A stretch of DNA of 64,000 nucleotides from Nocardioides marmorisolisilvae (GCF_031656915.1 NZ_CP134227.1:62001-126000), one strand, 5' to 3'. Positions 36,040 through 43,335 are shown, counted from the stretch's first letter. A program made the numbers and translations. The notes: generated by a model not told the origin, from the sequence alone.

Positions 36040-36740
36040 GATGTCGGCCGGGTCGCGTGCAGAACGAGACTCATGCCCCGGCGTCGTCGCAGTGGCAGGT
36101 GCGCCTCGACCGCGAGGACGGCACGCAGCACCATGTTGAGCAGCGCGTTGACCGGCTGCATCTCGCTCTCGGAGGTGCGCCGGCGCCGACGGCGGACCCT
36201 CGCGATCGGCCGCAGCAGCACGTTCCAGCCGAAGACGTCCTCCACCTGCAGCCCGGAGCCTTGGACGAGCTCGACCAGGCTGCGTCGCTCGTAGCGCCGG
36301 AAGTGCGCGAGCGCGACGTCGTGCCCGCTCCACAGGTCGGTGCCCGCAGGGACGGCCAGGAGGAGGTGGCCACCGGGGCGGAGCACCCGTCGCGTCTCGG
36401 CGGCCACGATGTCGTCCCGGTCGACGTGCTCCCAGGCGTCCGTCGAGAGCACCAGGTCGAAGCTGGCGTCGGCGAAGGGAAGCGCGCGGGCGTCGCCGCG
36501 GACCACGGGCAGGCCGCGCCCGTGGGCGACCTCGGCCGACGCGGGGGAGTGGTCCAGACCCGTCACCTGCCAGCCGAGGTCCCGCAGCACCTCGGTGTTC
36601 CCGCCCGACCCGCACCCGACGTCGAGCGCGCGGCCGATCCGGAGCGGGGCGAGCTCGCGACGGACCATCGTCCGGCGCGCGGCATACCACCAGTGTCGCC
36701 GCTCGAGCGCGGCCGACTTGCGGATCTCGGCCTCGTCCAT
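36036..36740 (-). CDS. SAM-dependent methyltransferase
   Basis: A 234-aa class I methyltransferase: motif I ALDVGCGSGGNTEVL, motif II WQVTGLDHS, and FDLVLSTDAWEHVDRDD followed by RRVLRPGGHLLLAVPA. An N-terminal ALERRHWWYAARR motif, common in sugar or quinone methyltransferases of polysaccharide clusters, precedes it. The tail has a run of arginines (RRRRRR around residue 186) and then AVLAVEAHLPLRRRRGMSLVL, which may lie on the membrane. First gene of a pair with the acyltransferase, coupled by GTGA overlap; ATG 36740 has a purine-rich site upstream. Confidence 0.83.
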   Translation of the reverse strand: MDEAEIRKSAALERRHWWYAARRTMVRRELAPLRIGRALDVGCGSGGNTEVLRDLGWQVTGLDHSPASAEVAHGRGLPVVRGDARALPFADASFDLVLSTDAWEHVDRDDIVAAETRRVLRPGGHLLLAVPAGTDLWSGHDVALAHFRRYERRSLVELVQGSGLQVEDVFGWNVLLRPIARVRRRRRRTSESEMQPVNALLNMVLRAVLAVEAHLPLRRRRGMSLVLHATRPTS

Positions 36741-36810
36741 CCCTGTCCCTCCCGCGGCGGTGTCGGCTCCCCGAGGGTGGTCGCCGGAGCCCTGTTGCCC
36801 GGGCGGGAGC

Positions 36811-37611
36811 CTAGCCGAGGTCGGCGACGAAGATCGCGGTGCCGGGGGTGAGCAGGCCGCGGGTGCGCGACCACCCGCCCCAGGTCCGGTCGTGGTCCTC
36901 GGGCCACTCGGGCTCGACGATCTCGCGGAGGCGGAAGCCGGCCGTCGAGAGAGCGTGCACCCAGTCGCCGATGGTGCGGTGATGCTCGACGTACCGGGTC
37001 TCGCCGGTCAGGTCGTCGACCTCGACGTACGGCGTCCGGTCCCAGTAGGACTGTGAGGCGATCAGGCCGCCCTCGCCGGGGTCGTCGGGGAACATCCACC
37101 GGGTGGGGTGGGTGACCGAGAACGAGAACCGTCCACCGGGTCGGAGCACGCGCGCGATCCCGTGCACCAGCGCGTGGGCGTCGGCGATGAACTGCAGCGC
37201 GCCGAAGGCCGAGAACACGATGTCGAACGAGCCGTCGCGGAACGGCAGGTCGGCAGCTCCCGCGCAGAGCAGCGGAACCCGGGTGCCCTGCTCATCGTCG
37301 ATCCGGACGCTGTGCTGCAGTTGGCGCATGGACACGTCGGTGCCGACCGGCCGGCCGCCGTGCTCGAGCACCCATCGGGAGCACTGAGCGGCCCCGCAGC
37401 CCAACTCCAGCACGTCACGTCCGGCGACGTCGCCCAGCGCCCCGACGACGTCCTCGGTGACGCCCTCGGGCCCCCAGAGGAAGCCCGCGTCGCCGAGGAA
37501 CGCGCCGTGCGTGGCCTGGTACTCGTCGGCGTAGGCGTCCCAGTCGGCGCGGTTGGCCCGCAGCGAGTCACGCTCGTCGACGGCGCGACGGTCCGGGTGC
37601 ACCTGGTTCAT
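36811..37611 (-). CDS. SAM-dependent methyltransferase
   Basis: A 266-aa class I methyltransferase: motif I VLELGCGAAQCSRWVLEHGG, RPVGTDVSMRQL, and FDIVFSAFGALQFIAD followed by RVLRPGGRFSFSVTHPTRWMFPDDP. The segments DRTPYVEVDDLTGETRYVEHHRTIGDW and FRLREIVEPEWPEDH are typical of a widespread actinobacterial group of unknown substrate. ATG 37611 is supported by TACGGT ending 6 nt upstream. The insertion sequence begins 26 bp beyond that -10 box. It is separated from the previous methyltransferase by 70 bp and has its own promoter. Confidence 0.87.
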   Translation of the reverse strand: MNQVHPDRRAVDERDSLRANRADWDAYADEYQATHGAFLGDAGFLWGPEGVTEDVVGALGDVAGRDVLELGCGAAQCSRWVLEHGGRPVGTDVSMRQLQHSVRIDDEQGTRVPLLCAGAADLPFRDGSFDIVFSAFGALQFIADAHALVHGIARVLRPGGRFSFSVTHPTRWMFPDDPGEGGLIASQSYWDRTPYVEVDDLTGETRYVEHHRTIGDWVHALSTAGFRLREIVEPEWPEDHDRTWGGWSRTRGLLTPGTAIFVADLG

Positions 37612-37617
37612 GATGAG

Positions 37618-37623
37618 ACCGTA
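37618..37623 (-). promoter_or_regulatory. Leaderless -10 box of the methyltransferase at 37611
   Basis: TACGGT ends 6 nt before the ATG. The left end of the insertion sequence is 26 bp further upstream. Confidence 0.6.
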
Positions 37624-37649
37624 GCGGCAGCCGGCCGGCCGGCTCGTCT

Positions 37650-37676
37650 TGCCTCACGTCAAGGTGTCCGCGTGGG
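37650..37676. repeat. Insertion sequence, left outer repeat
   Basis: Outer left copy of the terminal motif: TGCCTCACGTCAAGG then TGTCCGCGTGG. Confidence 0.75.
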
Positions 37677-37685
37677 TTCATCGGT

Positions 37686-37711
37686 TGCCTCACGTGAAAT
37701 GTCCGCGTAGG
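37686..37711. repeat. Insertion sequence, left inner repeat
   Basis: Second left copy, TGCCTCACGTGAAA then TGTCCGCGTAGG, 36 bp inside the first and ending directly at the transposase stop codon. Confidence 0.75.
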
Positions 37712-38905
37712 TCAGGCTGCGGGGCGGGTGCCTCGGGTGCGGGCGGCGGCGAGGTCGATGAGTTGGTTTTGGATCTTGTTGATCGCTCTGGTGACCTTGG
37801 CCGGGTTCAGTGCGGCGTGCTCGGTCTCGAGCCTGCTTCGGATCTTTTCGTCGAGGACGCCGGCGTCGAGCAGCCGCTGGTAAGGGGTGCGTGGCGGGTC
37901 GTAGATGCGCTTCTTGCGGCCCGCTTTCGTGGTTGTCCACCCGGTCGCCTTGACGCAGGGCAGCAGGTGGTTCTTGCGGGCCATGACGAGGGCCCACAGG
38001 TCGTTGAGTAGCGCCAGTTCGGCTTCGGTCTCGTAGCGGTAGCGGAAGGCGTGCTTGCGGACCCAGTCGCCGTTGCGCTGCTCGACGTGGGCGTTGTCGT
38101 TGTGCTGGTAGGGACGGGCGCGGGTGACAGGGATGTCGTGGTCGTCGCACCAGGCGATCACGCCCCAGTTGATGAACTCGCTGCCGTTGTCGAAGTCCAC
38201 CCCGGCCACTGGCACTGGTGCTTGCGCGGTGATCCACTCCAGGGCGCCGTGGACGTGCAGGAACGCGTTGTTGCGGATGCTGCGCAGCATCGTCCACCCG
38301 GTGAGCGGGTCCGTCGCGGTCAAGGTGCGCAGGAACTCGCCCTTGAGGGTGTGCCCGCAGTGCGCGACGGTGTCCAGCTCCAAGAACCCAGGCACCGTGA
38401 TCGGCTCGTCCATGCTTGTGCGCGTCGGGATCGAGGAGCGCAGGATGTGGGAGGGCTTGGTGCCCGAGAGCGCGCTCGGGTAGGCGGCGTCCTTGTGGGG
38501 CTTGAGGTAGCGGTCGATCGTCGCTGCGGACATCGAGCGCAGCTCGTCGAGTACTTCGGGTCTGACGCGCGGAGCGACCTTACCGAGCTCACCGAACCGG
38601 ACCAGGCGTTCGAGGGTGTCGTCCATGACCGCGGCCAGGTACTTGCCCGACGGCTGGCCCGATAGCCGCCAGACCTCCTGGAGCACGATCAGGGCGTCAT
38701 AGGAGTACTTCTTCGGCCGTGGTCTGCGCTGGACATCACGGGCTGCGCCCTTGCGCGCTGCTGCCACACGGATCGCACGCCGGGCGTGATCGCGGGTCCA
38801 CCCGGTCGTCTCGACCAGCGCATCGAGCATCGCGCCCTTCTCGGCCCTGTTCGCACGGGCGTACTCACGAGCGAACTTCTTGGTGATCTCATGCCGCGTC
38901 GCCAT
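37712..38905 (-). CDS. DDE transposase (integrase-core type)
   Basis: A 397-aa transposase. The N-terminal third is helical and basic (HEITKKFAREYARANRAEKG, TTGWTRDHARRAI), which suggests a helix-turn-helix that binds the terminal repeats. The rve-type catalytic core has Asp178 (LELDTVAHCG), Asp239 (GVDFDNGSEF) and Glu275 (NAHVEQRNGD); 35 residues separate the last two, as in IS3/IS481-like enzymes. All three are intact, so the element may be active. ATG 38905 follows GGGAG; a GTG 18 bp upstream is the alternative. I cannot assign the IS family. Confidence 0.87.
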   Translation of the reverse strand: MATRHEITKKFAREYARANRAEKGAMLDALVETTGWTRDHARRAIRVAAARKGAARDVQRRPRPKKYSYDALIVLQEVWRLSGQPSGKYLAAVMDDTLERLVRFGELGKVAPRVRPEVLDELRSMSAATIDRYLKPHKDAAYPSALSGTKPSHILRSSIPTRTSMDEPITVPGFLELDTVAHCGHTLKGEFLRTLTATDPLTGWTMLRSIRNNAFLHVHGALEWITAQAPVPVAGVDFDNGSEFINWGVIAWCDDHDIPVTRARPYQHNDNAHVEQRNGDWVRKHAFRYRYETEAELALLNDLWALVMARKNHLLPCVKATGWTTTKAGRKKRIYDPPRTPYQRLLDAGVLDEKIRSRLETEHAALNPAKVTRAINKIQNQLIDLAAARTRGTRPAA

Positions 38906-38944
38906 CGACAACTCCCTGTTCACCAGGCCAGGGAACCGCTCGCG

Positions 38945-38970
38945 CTACGCGGACATCCTTAGATGAGGCA
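38945..38970. repeat. Insertion sequence, right inner repeat
   Basis: Inverted copy: reverse complement reads TGCCTCATCTAAGGA then TGTCCGCGTAG. Confidence 0.75.
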
Positions 38971-38982
38971 CGTGCTGCCGTT

Positions 38983-39005
38983 CCCGGACATTTTTGGTGA
39001 GTCAA
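38983..39005. repeat. Insertion sequence, right outer repeat
   Basis: Outermost right copy, more diverged: reverse complement reads TTGACTCACCAAAAATGTCC. It lies 35 bp outside the inner copy, close to the 36-bp spacing at the left end. Confidence 0.65.
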
Positions 39006-39014
39006 GTCGCGGCT

Positions 39015-39044
39015 TTGACCGCGTGCGTGCACGCCGGATACCCT
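39015..39044 (+). promoter_or_regulatory. rpsA promoter
   Basis: TTGACC (39015-39020) and TACCCT (39039-39044) are separated by 18 bp, a housekeeping-sigma promoter. The insertion sequence ends 9 bp upstream of the -35 box. The leader to the rpsA ATG is about 165 nt; just before the start, GAAGG (39196-39200) can pair with CCTTC (39206-39210) and so mask the ribosome site. Confidence 0.6.
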
Positions 39045-39213
39045 GTCAGGTGCGCCAGTTGCCTGCCTGGGTCTCAGACGGAGCAGCCTCTCGCTCGTCA
39101 TCGGCCCCACGTTCGGGGCAAGCGAACATTCGTGATGGTGAAACCGGCACCGGCGCGCCCGAAACGAGAAGTGCCCCTACTACTCACAGCCAACCGAAGG
39201 ATCCACCTTCCCA

Positions 39214-40683
39214 ATGACAAGCACCCCAACGCTCTCCGAGACCGTCGCCCCGCAGGTAGCGGTCAACGACATCGGCTCGGAGGCTGACTTCCTCGCCGCG
39301 ATCGACTCCACGATCAAGTACTTCAACGACGGTGACATCGTCGACGGCACCATCGTCAAGGTCGACCGCGACGAGGTCCTCCTCGACATCGGCTACAAGA
39401 CCGAGGGCGTCATCCCCTCGCGTGAGCTGTCGATCAAGCACGACGTCGACCCCAACGAGGTCGTCGCCGTCGGCGACAAGGTCGAGGCTCTGGTCCTGCA
39501 GAAGGAGGACAAGGAGGGTCGGCTGATCCTGTCCAAGAAGCGCGCTCAGTACGAGCGCGCCTGGGGCACGATCGAGCAGGTCAAGGAGGAGGACGGCGTC
39601 GTCGAGGGCACTGTCATCGAGGTCGTCAAGGGCGGCCTGATCCTCGACATCGGGCTGCGCGGCTTCCTGCCGGCGTCGCTGGTCGAGATGCGCCGGGTGC
39701 GCGACCTGCAGCCGTACGTCGGGCAGAAGCTCGAGGCGAAGATCATCGAGCTGGACAAGAACCGAAACAACGTGGTGCTGTCCCGTCGCGCCTGGCTGGA
39801 GCAGACCCAGTCCGAGGTCCGTCATGGCTTCCTCACCCAGCTCCAGAAGGGCCAGATCCGCAAGGGTGTGGTCTCCTCGATCGTCAACTTCGGTGCGTTC
39901 GTCGACCTCGGCGGCGTCGACGGTCTGGTGCACGTCTCGGAGCTGTCCTGGAAGCACATCGACCACCCGAGCGAGGTCGTCACAGTCGGCGACGAGGTCA
40001 CCGTCGAGGTGCTCGACGTCGACATGGAGCGCGAGCGCGTGTCGCTGTCGCTCAAGGCGACCCAGGAAGACCCGTGGCAGCACTTCGCCCGGACCCACCA
40101 GATCGGCCAGATCGTGCCCGGCAAGGTCACCAAGCTGGTTCCGTTCGGTGCGTTCGTGCGGGTCGAGGAGGGCATCGAGGGCCTGGTGCACATCTCTGAG
40201 CTGGCCGAGCGTCACGTGGAGATCCCCGAGCAGGTCGTCCAGGTCAACGACTCGGTGATGGTCAAGATCATCGACATCGACCTCGAGCGTCGTCGGATCT
40301 CGCTCTCGCTGAAGCAGGCGAACGAGACCGAGACCGCCAGCCAGGTCGAGGAGTTCGACCCGACGCTCTACGGCATGACCGCCACCTACGACGAGCAGGG
40401 CAACTACATCTACCCCGAGGGCTTCGACCCGGAGACCGGCGAGTGGCTCGAGGGCTACGACGAGCAGCGCGCCACCTGGGAGGAGCAGTACGCCAAGGCG
40501 CACGCTCGCTGGGAGGCGCACGTCAAGCAGCAGGCCGAGGCCAAGAAGGCCGAGGTCGAGGCCGGCGAGGCCACGTCGTACAGCAGCGACGCAGGCGACG
40601 ACTCCGGCTCCGCGCAAGGTGGCTCGCTGGCGTCCGACGAGGCGCTGCAGGCTCTCCGCGAGAAGCTCACCGGCAACGCCTGA
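39214..40683 (+). CDS. rpsA: 30S ribosomal protein S1
   Basis: RNA-binding ribosomal protein S1, 489 aa. Four S1 (OB-fold) repeats can be seen at about residues 40-110 (DGTIVKVDRDEVLLDIGYK), 130-195 (GTVIEVVKGGLILDIGLRG), 212-282 (GVVSSIVNFGAFVDLGGVDG) and 298-368 (GKVTKLVPFGAFVRVEEGIEG). The acidic/Gln-rich tail is typical of actinobacteria. ATG 39214 follows GAAGGA with a long 12-nt spacer, and that site can fold into a small hairpin. The gene has its own promoter and terminator. Confidence 0.97.
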   Translation: MTSTPTLSETVAPQVAVNDIGSEADFLAAIDSTIKYFNDGDIVDGTIVKVDRDEVLLDIGYKTEGVIPSRELSIKHDVDPNEVVAVGDKVEALVLQKEDKEGRLILSKKRAQYERAWGTIEQVKEEDGVVEGTVIEVVKGGLILDIGLRGFLPASLVEMRRVRDLQPYVGQKLEAKIIELDKNRNNVVLSRRAWLEQTQSEVRHGFLTQLQKGQIRKGVVSSIVNFGAFVDLGGVDGLVHVSELSWKHIDHPSEVVTVGDEVTVEVLDVDMERERVSLSLKATQEDPWQHFARTHQIGQIVPGKVTKLVPFGAFVRVEEGIEGLVHISELAERHVEIPEQVVQVNDSVMVKIIDIDLERRRISLSLKQANETETASQVEEFDPTLYGMTATYDEQGNYIYPEGFDPETGEWLEGYDEQRATWEEQYAKAHARWEAHVKQQAEAKKAEVEAGEATSYSSDAGDDSGSAQGGSLASDEALQALREKLTGNA

Positions 40684-40719
40684 GCCACTCGGCGAGGCCA
40701 CTGAACGACCGCAGCAAGC

Positions 40720-40749
40720 CCAGCGGCACCCCGATCGGGGTGCCGCTGG
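40720..40749 (+). terminator. rpsA terminator
   Basis: A perfect 13-bp stem (CCAGCGGCACCCC / GGGGTGCCGCTGG) with loop GATC, followed by TTTGCGTTT. Confidence 0.85.
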
Positions 40750-40770
40750 TTTGCGTTTCGAGGACCGCCC

Positions 40771-40947
40771 TCAGGCCGCCGGCCGATCCGCGCCGGTGTC
40801 GAACGCGTCAGGGTGATGGCTGCGGGGGAGCGGGTGGGCGCGGGGGTGTCCGTAGCCGTCGTTGACGACGTAGTCGTAGAGAGTGGCGCCAGCCCAGCTG
40901 AGGGCGGTCAGGGCGGTCAGGGCGAGGATCAGGATCAGCAGGCTCAT
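40771..40947 (-). CDS. Small membrane protein, 58 aa
   Basis: Begins MSLLILILALTALTALSWAG, one clear membrane span, followed by TLYDYVVNDGYGHPRAHP and a His/Pro-rich tail (LPRSHHPDAFDT). The NDGYGxR/H-P pattern with a short hydrophobic start is one I recall from small actinobacterial hypothetical proteins. It is divergent from the GlxA/AraC regulator and shares with it a control region containing a strong palindrome, so it may be a target of that regulator. The ATG has only a weak AGGA site. Confidence 0.62.
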   Translation of the reverse strand: MSLLILILALTALTALSWAGATLYDYVVNDGYGHPRAHPLPRSHHPDAFDTGADRPAA

Positions 40948-40970
40948 GGCAGCAATCCTGCGATGGAGAG

Positions 40971-41019
40971 ATTCCTGCCACCAGTGGCAGGAATGACATT
41001 ATGCATTGATTTCCTGCCA
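40971..41019. promoter_or_regulatory. Palindromic operator between the small membrane protein and the AraC-type regulator
   Basis: ATTCCTGCCA / TGGCAGGAAT form a perfect 10-bp inverted repeat with a 4-nt spacer (40971-40994). A third half-site TTCCTGCCA follows at 41011-41019 and a weaker one, AATCCTGCGA, lies at 40954-40963. Repeated half-sites next to an AraC-family gene suggest autoregulation. Confidence 0.7.
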
Positions 41020-41040
41020 AGGCGGGCGCATGCTGGAGCG

Positions 41041-42024
41041 ATGGTGCACCGGATGCAGAGGGTCGTCGTGATCGTGCAGGACGGCGCCGAGCCGTTCGGG
41101 CTCGGGTCGATGTGCGAGGTGTGGGCCGAGCCTTACCACCCCGAGGACGACGCCCCCGTCTTCGACTTCCGGGTCTGCACCCCCACCCCGGGCCGCGTGC
41201 GTGGGGCCTCCGGCTTCGACCTGTACGTCGAGCACGGACTCGAGGTGGTCCGTGGAGCCGACCTGGTGTGCGTCTGCCCCAAGCGTGACTTCACCGAGCC
41301 CGCTCCGGCGGTGGCGGATGCGTTGCGTGCCGCACACGACGCCGGCGCGACGATCTTCGCGCACTGCACGGCCGCCTTCGCGCTCGGCGAGGCGGGTCTC
41401 CTGGACGGGCGTGCCTGCACCACCCACTGGCGCCACGTCGACACCTTGGCCCGGACCTACCCGGAGGCCAGGGTCGACCCCGACGTGCTCTACGTGCAGG
41501 ACGGCCGGGTGCTCACCGGGGCCGGCTCCTCGGCCGGGATCGACGCCGCGCTGCACCTGCTGCGCACGACGTTCGGCGGCAGGGTCGCCGCGACCACGGC
41601 GCGACGGATGGTGGTCGCCCCGCACCGTGACGGCGGCCAGGCCCAGTTCATCCGGTCGGTGGTACCCGACTTCGAGTCCGACGCGCTCGGCTCGGTGCTG
41701 GCCTGGATCCCCGAGCACCTCGGGGACGACCTCAGCGTCGAGGCACTGTCCAGGCACGCGCTGATGTCTCCGCGGACGTTCGCCCGTCGGTTCCGTCAGG
41801 AGACCGGGAGCACGCCCCACGCGTGGGTCACCCACCAGCGGGTGCTCGCCGCCGAGCAGCTGCTGGAGGAGACCGCGCTCCCGGTCGAGGAGGTCGCCTC
41901 CGAGGTCGGCTTCGCCAACGCGGCAACGCTGCGGCACCACTTCACCCGGGCCCGCAGGGTCAGCCCCCGGCAGTACCGCCGCACGTTCAGCTGTGCAGCG
42001 GATCCGGAGGAGCGGACCGGCTGA
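41041..42024 (+). CDS. GlxA-type AraC-family transcriptional regulator (DJ-1/PfpI plus HTH)
   Basis: A 327-aa regulator with an N-terminal DJ-1/PfpI (class I amidotransferase-like) domain, about residues 5-190, including VVIVQDGAEPFGLGSMCEV and the nucleophile-elbow region TIFAHCTAAFALGEAGLLDG, and a C-terminal AraC/XylS domain (about 218-315) with two helix-turn-helices (LSVEALSRHALMSPRTFARRF and LPVEEVASEVGFANAATLRHHF). The N-terminal domain presumably senses a small molecule. ATG 41041 is 21 nt after the last operator half-site. Its 3' end overlaps the convergent ligase gene by 38 bp. Confidence 0.88.
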   Translation: MVHRMQRVVVIVQDGAEPFGLGSMCEVWAEPYHPEDDAPVFDFRVCTPTPGRVRGASGFDLYVEHGLEVVRGADLVCVCPKRDFTEPAPAVADALRAAHDAGATIFAHCTAAFALGEAGLLDGRACTTHWRHVDTLARTYPEARVDPDVLYVQDGRVLTGAGSSAGIDAALHLLRTTFGGRVAATTARRMVVAPHRDGGQAQFIRSVVPDFESDALGSVLAWIPEHLGDDLSVEALSRHALMSPRTFARRFRQETGSTPHAWVTHQRVLAAEQLLEETALPVEEVASEVGFANAATLRHHFTRARRVSPRQYRRTFSCAADPEERTG

Positions 42025-43294
42025 TGCCCGGCAGCTCGTTGCGACGCACCTTGCCGGTGGCCGTGCGCGGCAGTACCGGCACCGGGTGGTACTCCTTGGG
42101 CCGTTTGGCAGGGGCGAGCCGCTCACGGGCGAATGCGTCCAGCTCGACGGGATCGGCGCTGCCGACGTACGCCGCACAGACCCGCTGGCCCCAGTGCTCG
42201 TCGGGTTGCGCGAACACCGCGATGTCGTTGACCCCGGCCGCCTCGGCCAGCACGTTCTCGACCTCGGCGGGGTAGACGTTCACGCCGCCGCTGATGATCA
42301 GGTCCTCGCGACGGGCGTCGAGGTAGACGTAGCCGTCCGGGTCGATCCGGCCGAGGTCTCCGACGGTGAAGGCATCACCCGACGGTAGATGCCGCCACGC
42401 CGCCGCGGTCTTCTCCGGGTCGCCGAGGTACTCGAACCGTGCGTACCGCGGCACCGTGCACCACAGCAGCCCGTCGTCGTCGACGGTCATCATCCGTCCC
42501 GGTCGGGCGCGGCCGAGGGTGCCCGGTCGGGTCAGCCACTCCTCGCTGCGGCACGCGGTGAACTGCCCCTCGGTCGACCCGTAGAACTCCCACGTCGACT
42601 CCGCCGGGAAGAGCTCGATCAGCCGTCGCTTGACGTGGGCGGGGCACGGTGCCCCGGCGTGGGCCACCAGCCTGAAGCAGCCGAGGTCGGGAACGCCGAC
42701 CTCGTCCCAATGGGAGAACAACCGCTGCAGGTGGGCGGGCACGCAGAACATCGTGGTCGGGCGCTCGGTCCGGATCGCCTCGGTCACCCTGGCGGGATCG
42801 AACGCGCCAGGGGCGACGACGCGACCACGGGCCAGGAGAGTGCCCATCGCGAAGCGCAGCGGCGCTGAATGGTGCAGCGGGCTGAGCACGAGGTTGACGT
42901 CGGTGTCGGTGAAGCCCCACAGGGAGCGCTCCTCCTCGACGAGAGCCCGGGCGTCGGACTCGTCGAGGGGGCCGCTGAACACGCCCTTGGGTCGCCCCGT
43001 GGTCCCGCTGGTGACGTGGATCGGCCGGCCGCGCGGAAGCCCGAGACGGTACTGCGGAGGAGTGTTGGCCACCATCGAGACCAGCTGCTCCTCGGTCTCG
43101 ACGACCAGGTGCGGACGGACGTCCTCGAGGATCCGCTGCCGCTCGAAGGAGGTCAGCTTGGGGTCCAGTGGCACCGGGAAGCGTCCGGAGGCGAGCAGGC
43201 TGATCACCAGCTCGACGTACGCCACCGAGCCCGGGACCAGCAGTGCTACCCGGTCGCCCCGTCGCAGCTCCACATGTCCGTCACCGGCTTCCAC
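41987..43294 (-). CDS. AMP-dependent acyl-CoA synthetase/ligase
   Basis: An ANL-superfamily adenylating enzyme of 435 aa that would activate a carboxylic acid with ATP and CoA. The P-loop is TSGTTGRPKG (95-104), the YGSTEG motif (A5) and GDLGRIDPDGYVYLDARREDLIISGG (A7-A8) are present, and the catalytic lysine is in TGKVRRNEL near the C-terminus. At 435 aa it is shorter than usual FadD enzymes (over 500) because the N-terminal domain before the P-loop is reduced to about 90 residues. GTG 43294 is supported by TACCGT ending 6 nt upstream. Substrate unknown. It is divergent from the antiporter with only 41 bp between starts. Confidence 0.88.
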   Translation of the reverse strand: MEAGDGHVELRRGDRVALLVPGSVAYVELVISLLASGRFPVPLDPKLTSFERQRILEDVRPHLVVETEEQLVSMVANTPPQYRLGLPRGRPIHVTSGTTGRPKGVFSGPLDESDARALVEEERSLWGFTDTDVNLVLSPLHHSAPLRFAMGTLLARGRVVAPGAFDPARVTEAIRTERPTTMFCVPAHLQRLFSHWDEVGVPDLGCFRLVAHAGAPCPAHVKRRLIELFPAESTWEFYGSTEGQFTACRSEEWLTRPGTLGRARPGRMMTVDDDGLLWCTVPRYARFEYLGDPEKTAAAWRHLPSGDAFTVGDLGRIDPDGYVYLDARREDLIISGGVNVYPAEVENVLAEAAGVNDIAVFAQPDEHWGQRVCAAYVGSADPVELDAFARERLAPAKRPKEYHPVPVLPRTATGKVRRNELPGISRSAPPDPLHS

Positions 43295-43300
43295 TCCTGC

Positions 43301-43306
43301 ACGGTA
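43301..43306 (-). promoter_or_regulatory. Leaderless -10 box of the ligase gene
   Basis: TACCGT ends 6 nt before GTG 43294. Confidence 0.6.
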
Positions 43307-43322
43307 CCGAGGACCGACCCGG

Positions 43323-43328
43323 CATACT
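43323..43328 (+). promoter_or_regulatory. Leaderless -10 box of the antiporter gene
   Basis: CATACT ends 7 nt before ATG 43336; the same hexamer and spacing precede coaE. Confidence 0.55.
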
Positions 43329-43335
43329 CGCGGGC

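Larger units (their letters stand above)
37649..39005. mobile_element. Insertion sequence with doubled terminal repeats
   Basis: About 1.36 kb with one transposase gene. Each end carries two copies of a 25-bp motif (TGCCTCAC...ATGTCCGCGTAG), inverted between the two ends. The outermost bases are TTGCCTCAC on the left and TTGACTCAC (reverse complement) on the right, one mismatch. GTC flanks the element on both sides (37646-37648 and 39006-39008) and may be a 3-bp target duplication, though 3 bp is weak evidence. Family assignment is uncertain. Confidence 0.78.

Noticed and set aside
37646-39008. Target-site duplication GTC around the insertion sequence
   Set aside because: Three bases can match by chance; I kept it only as a possibility in the element's entry.
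43243-43335. An N-terminal extension of the antiporter
   Set aside because: The extra 31 residues are antisense to the ligase gene, lack a membrane segment, and the leaderless box marks ATG 43336.
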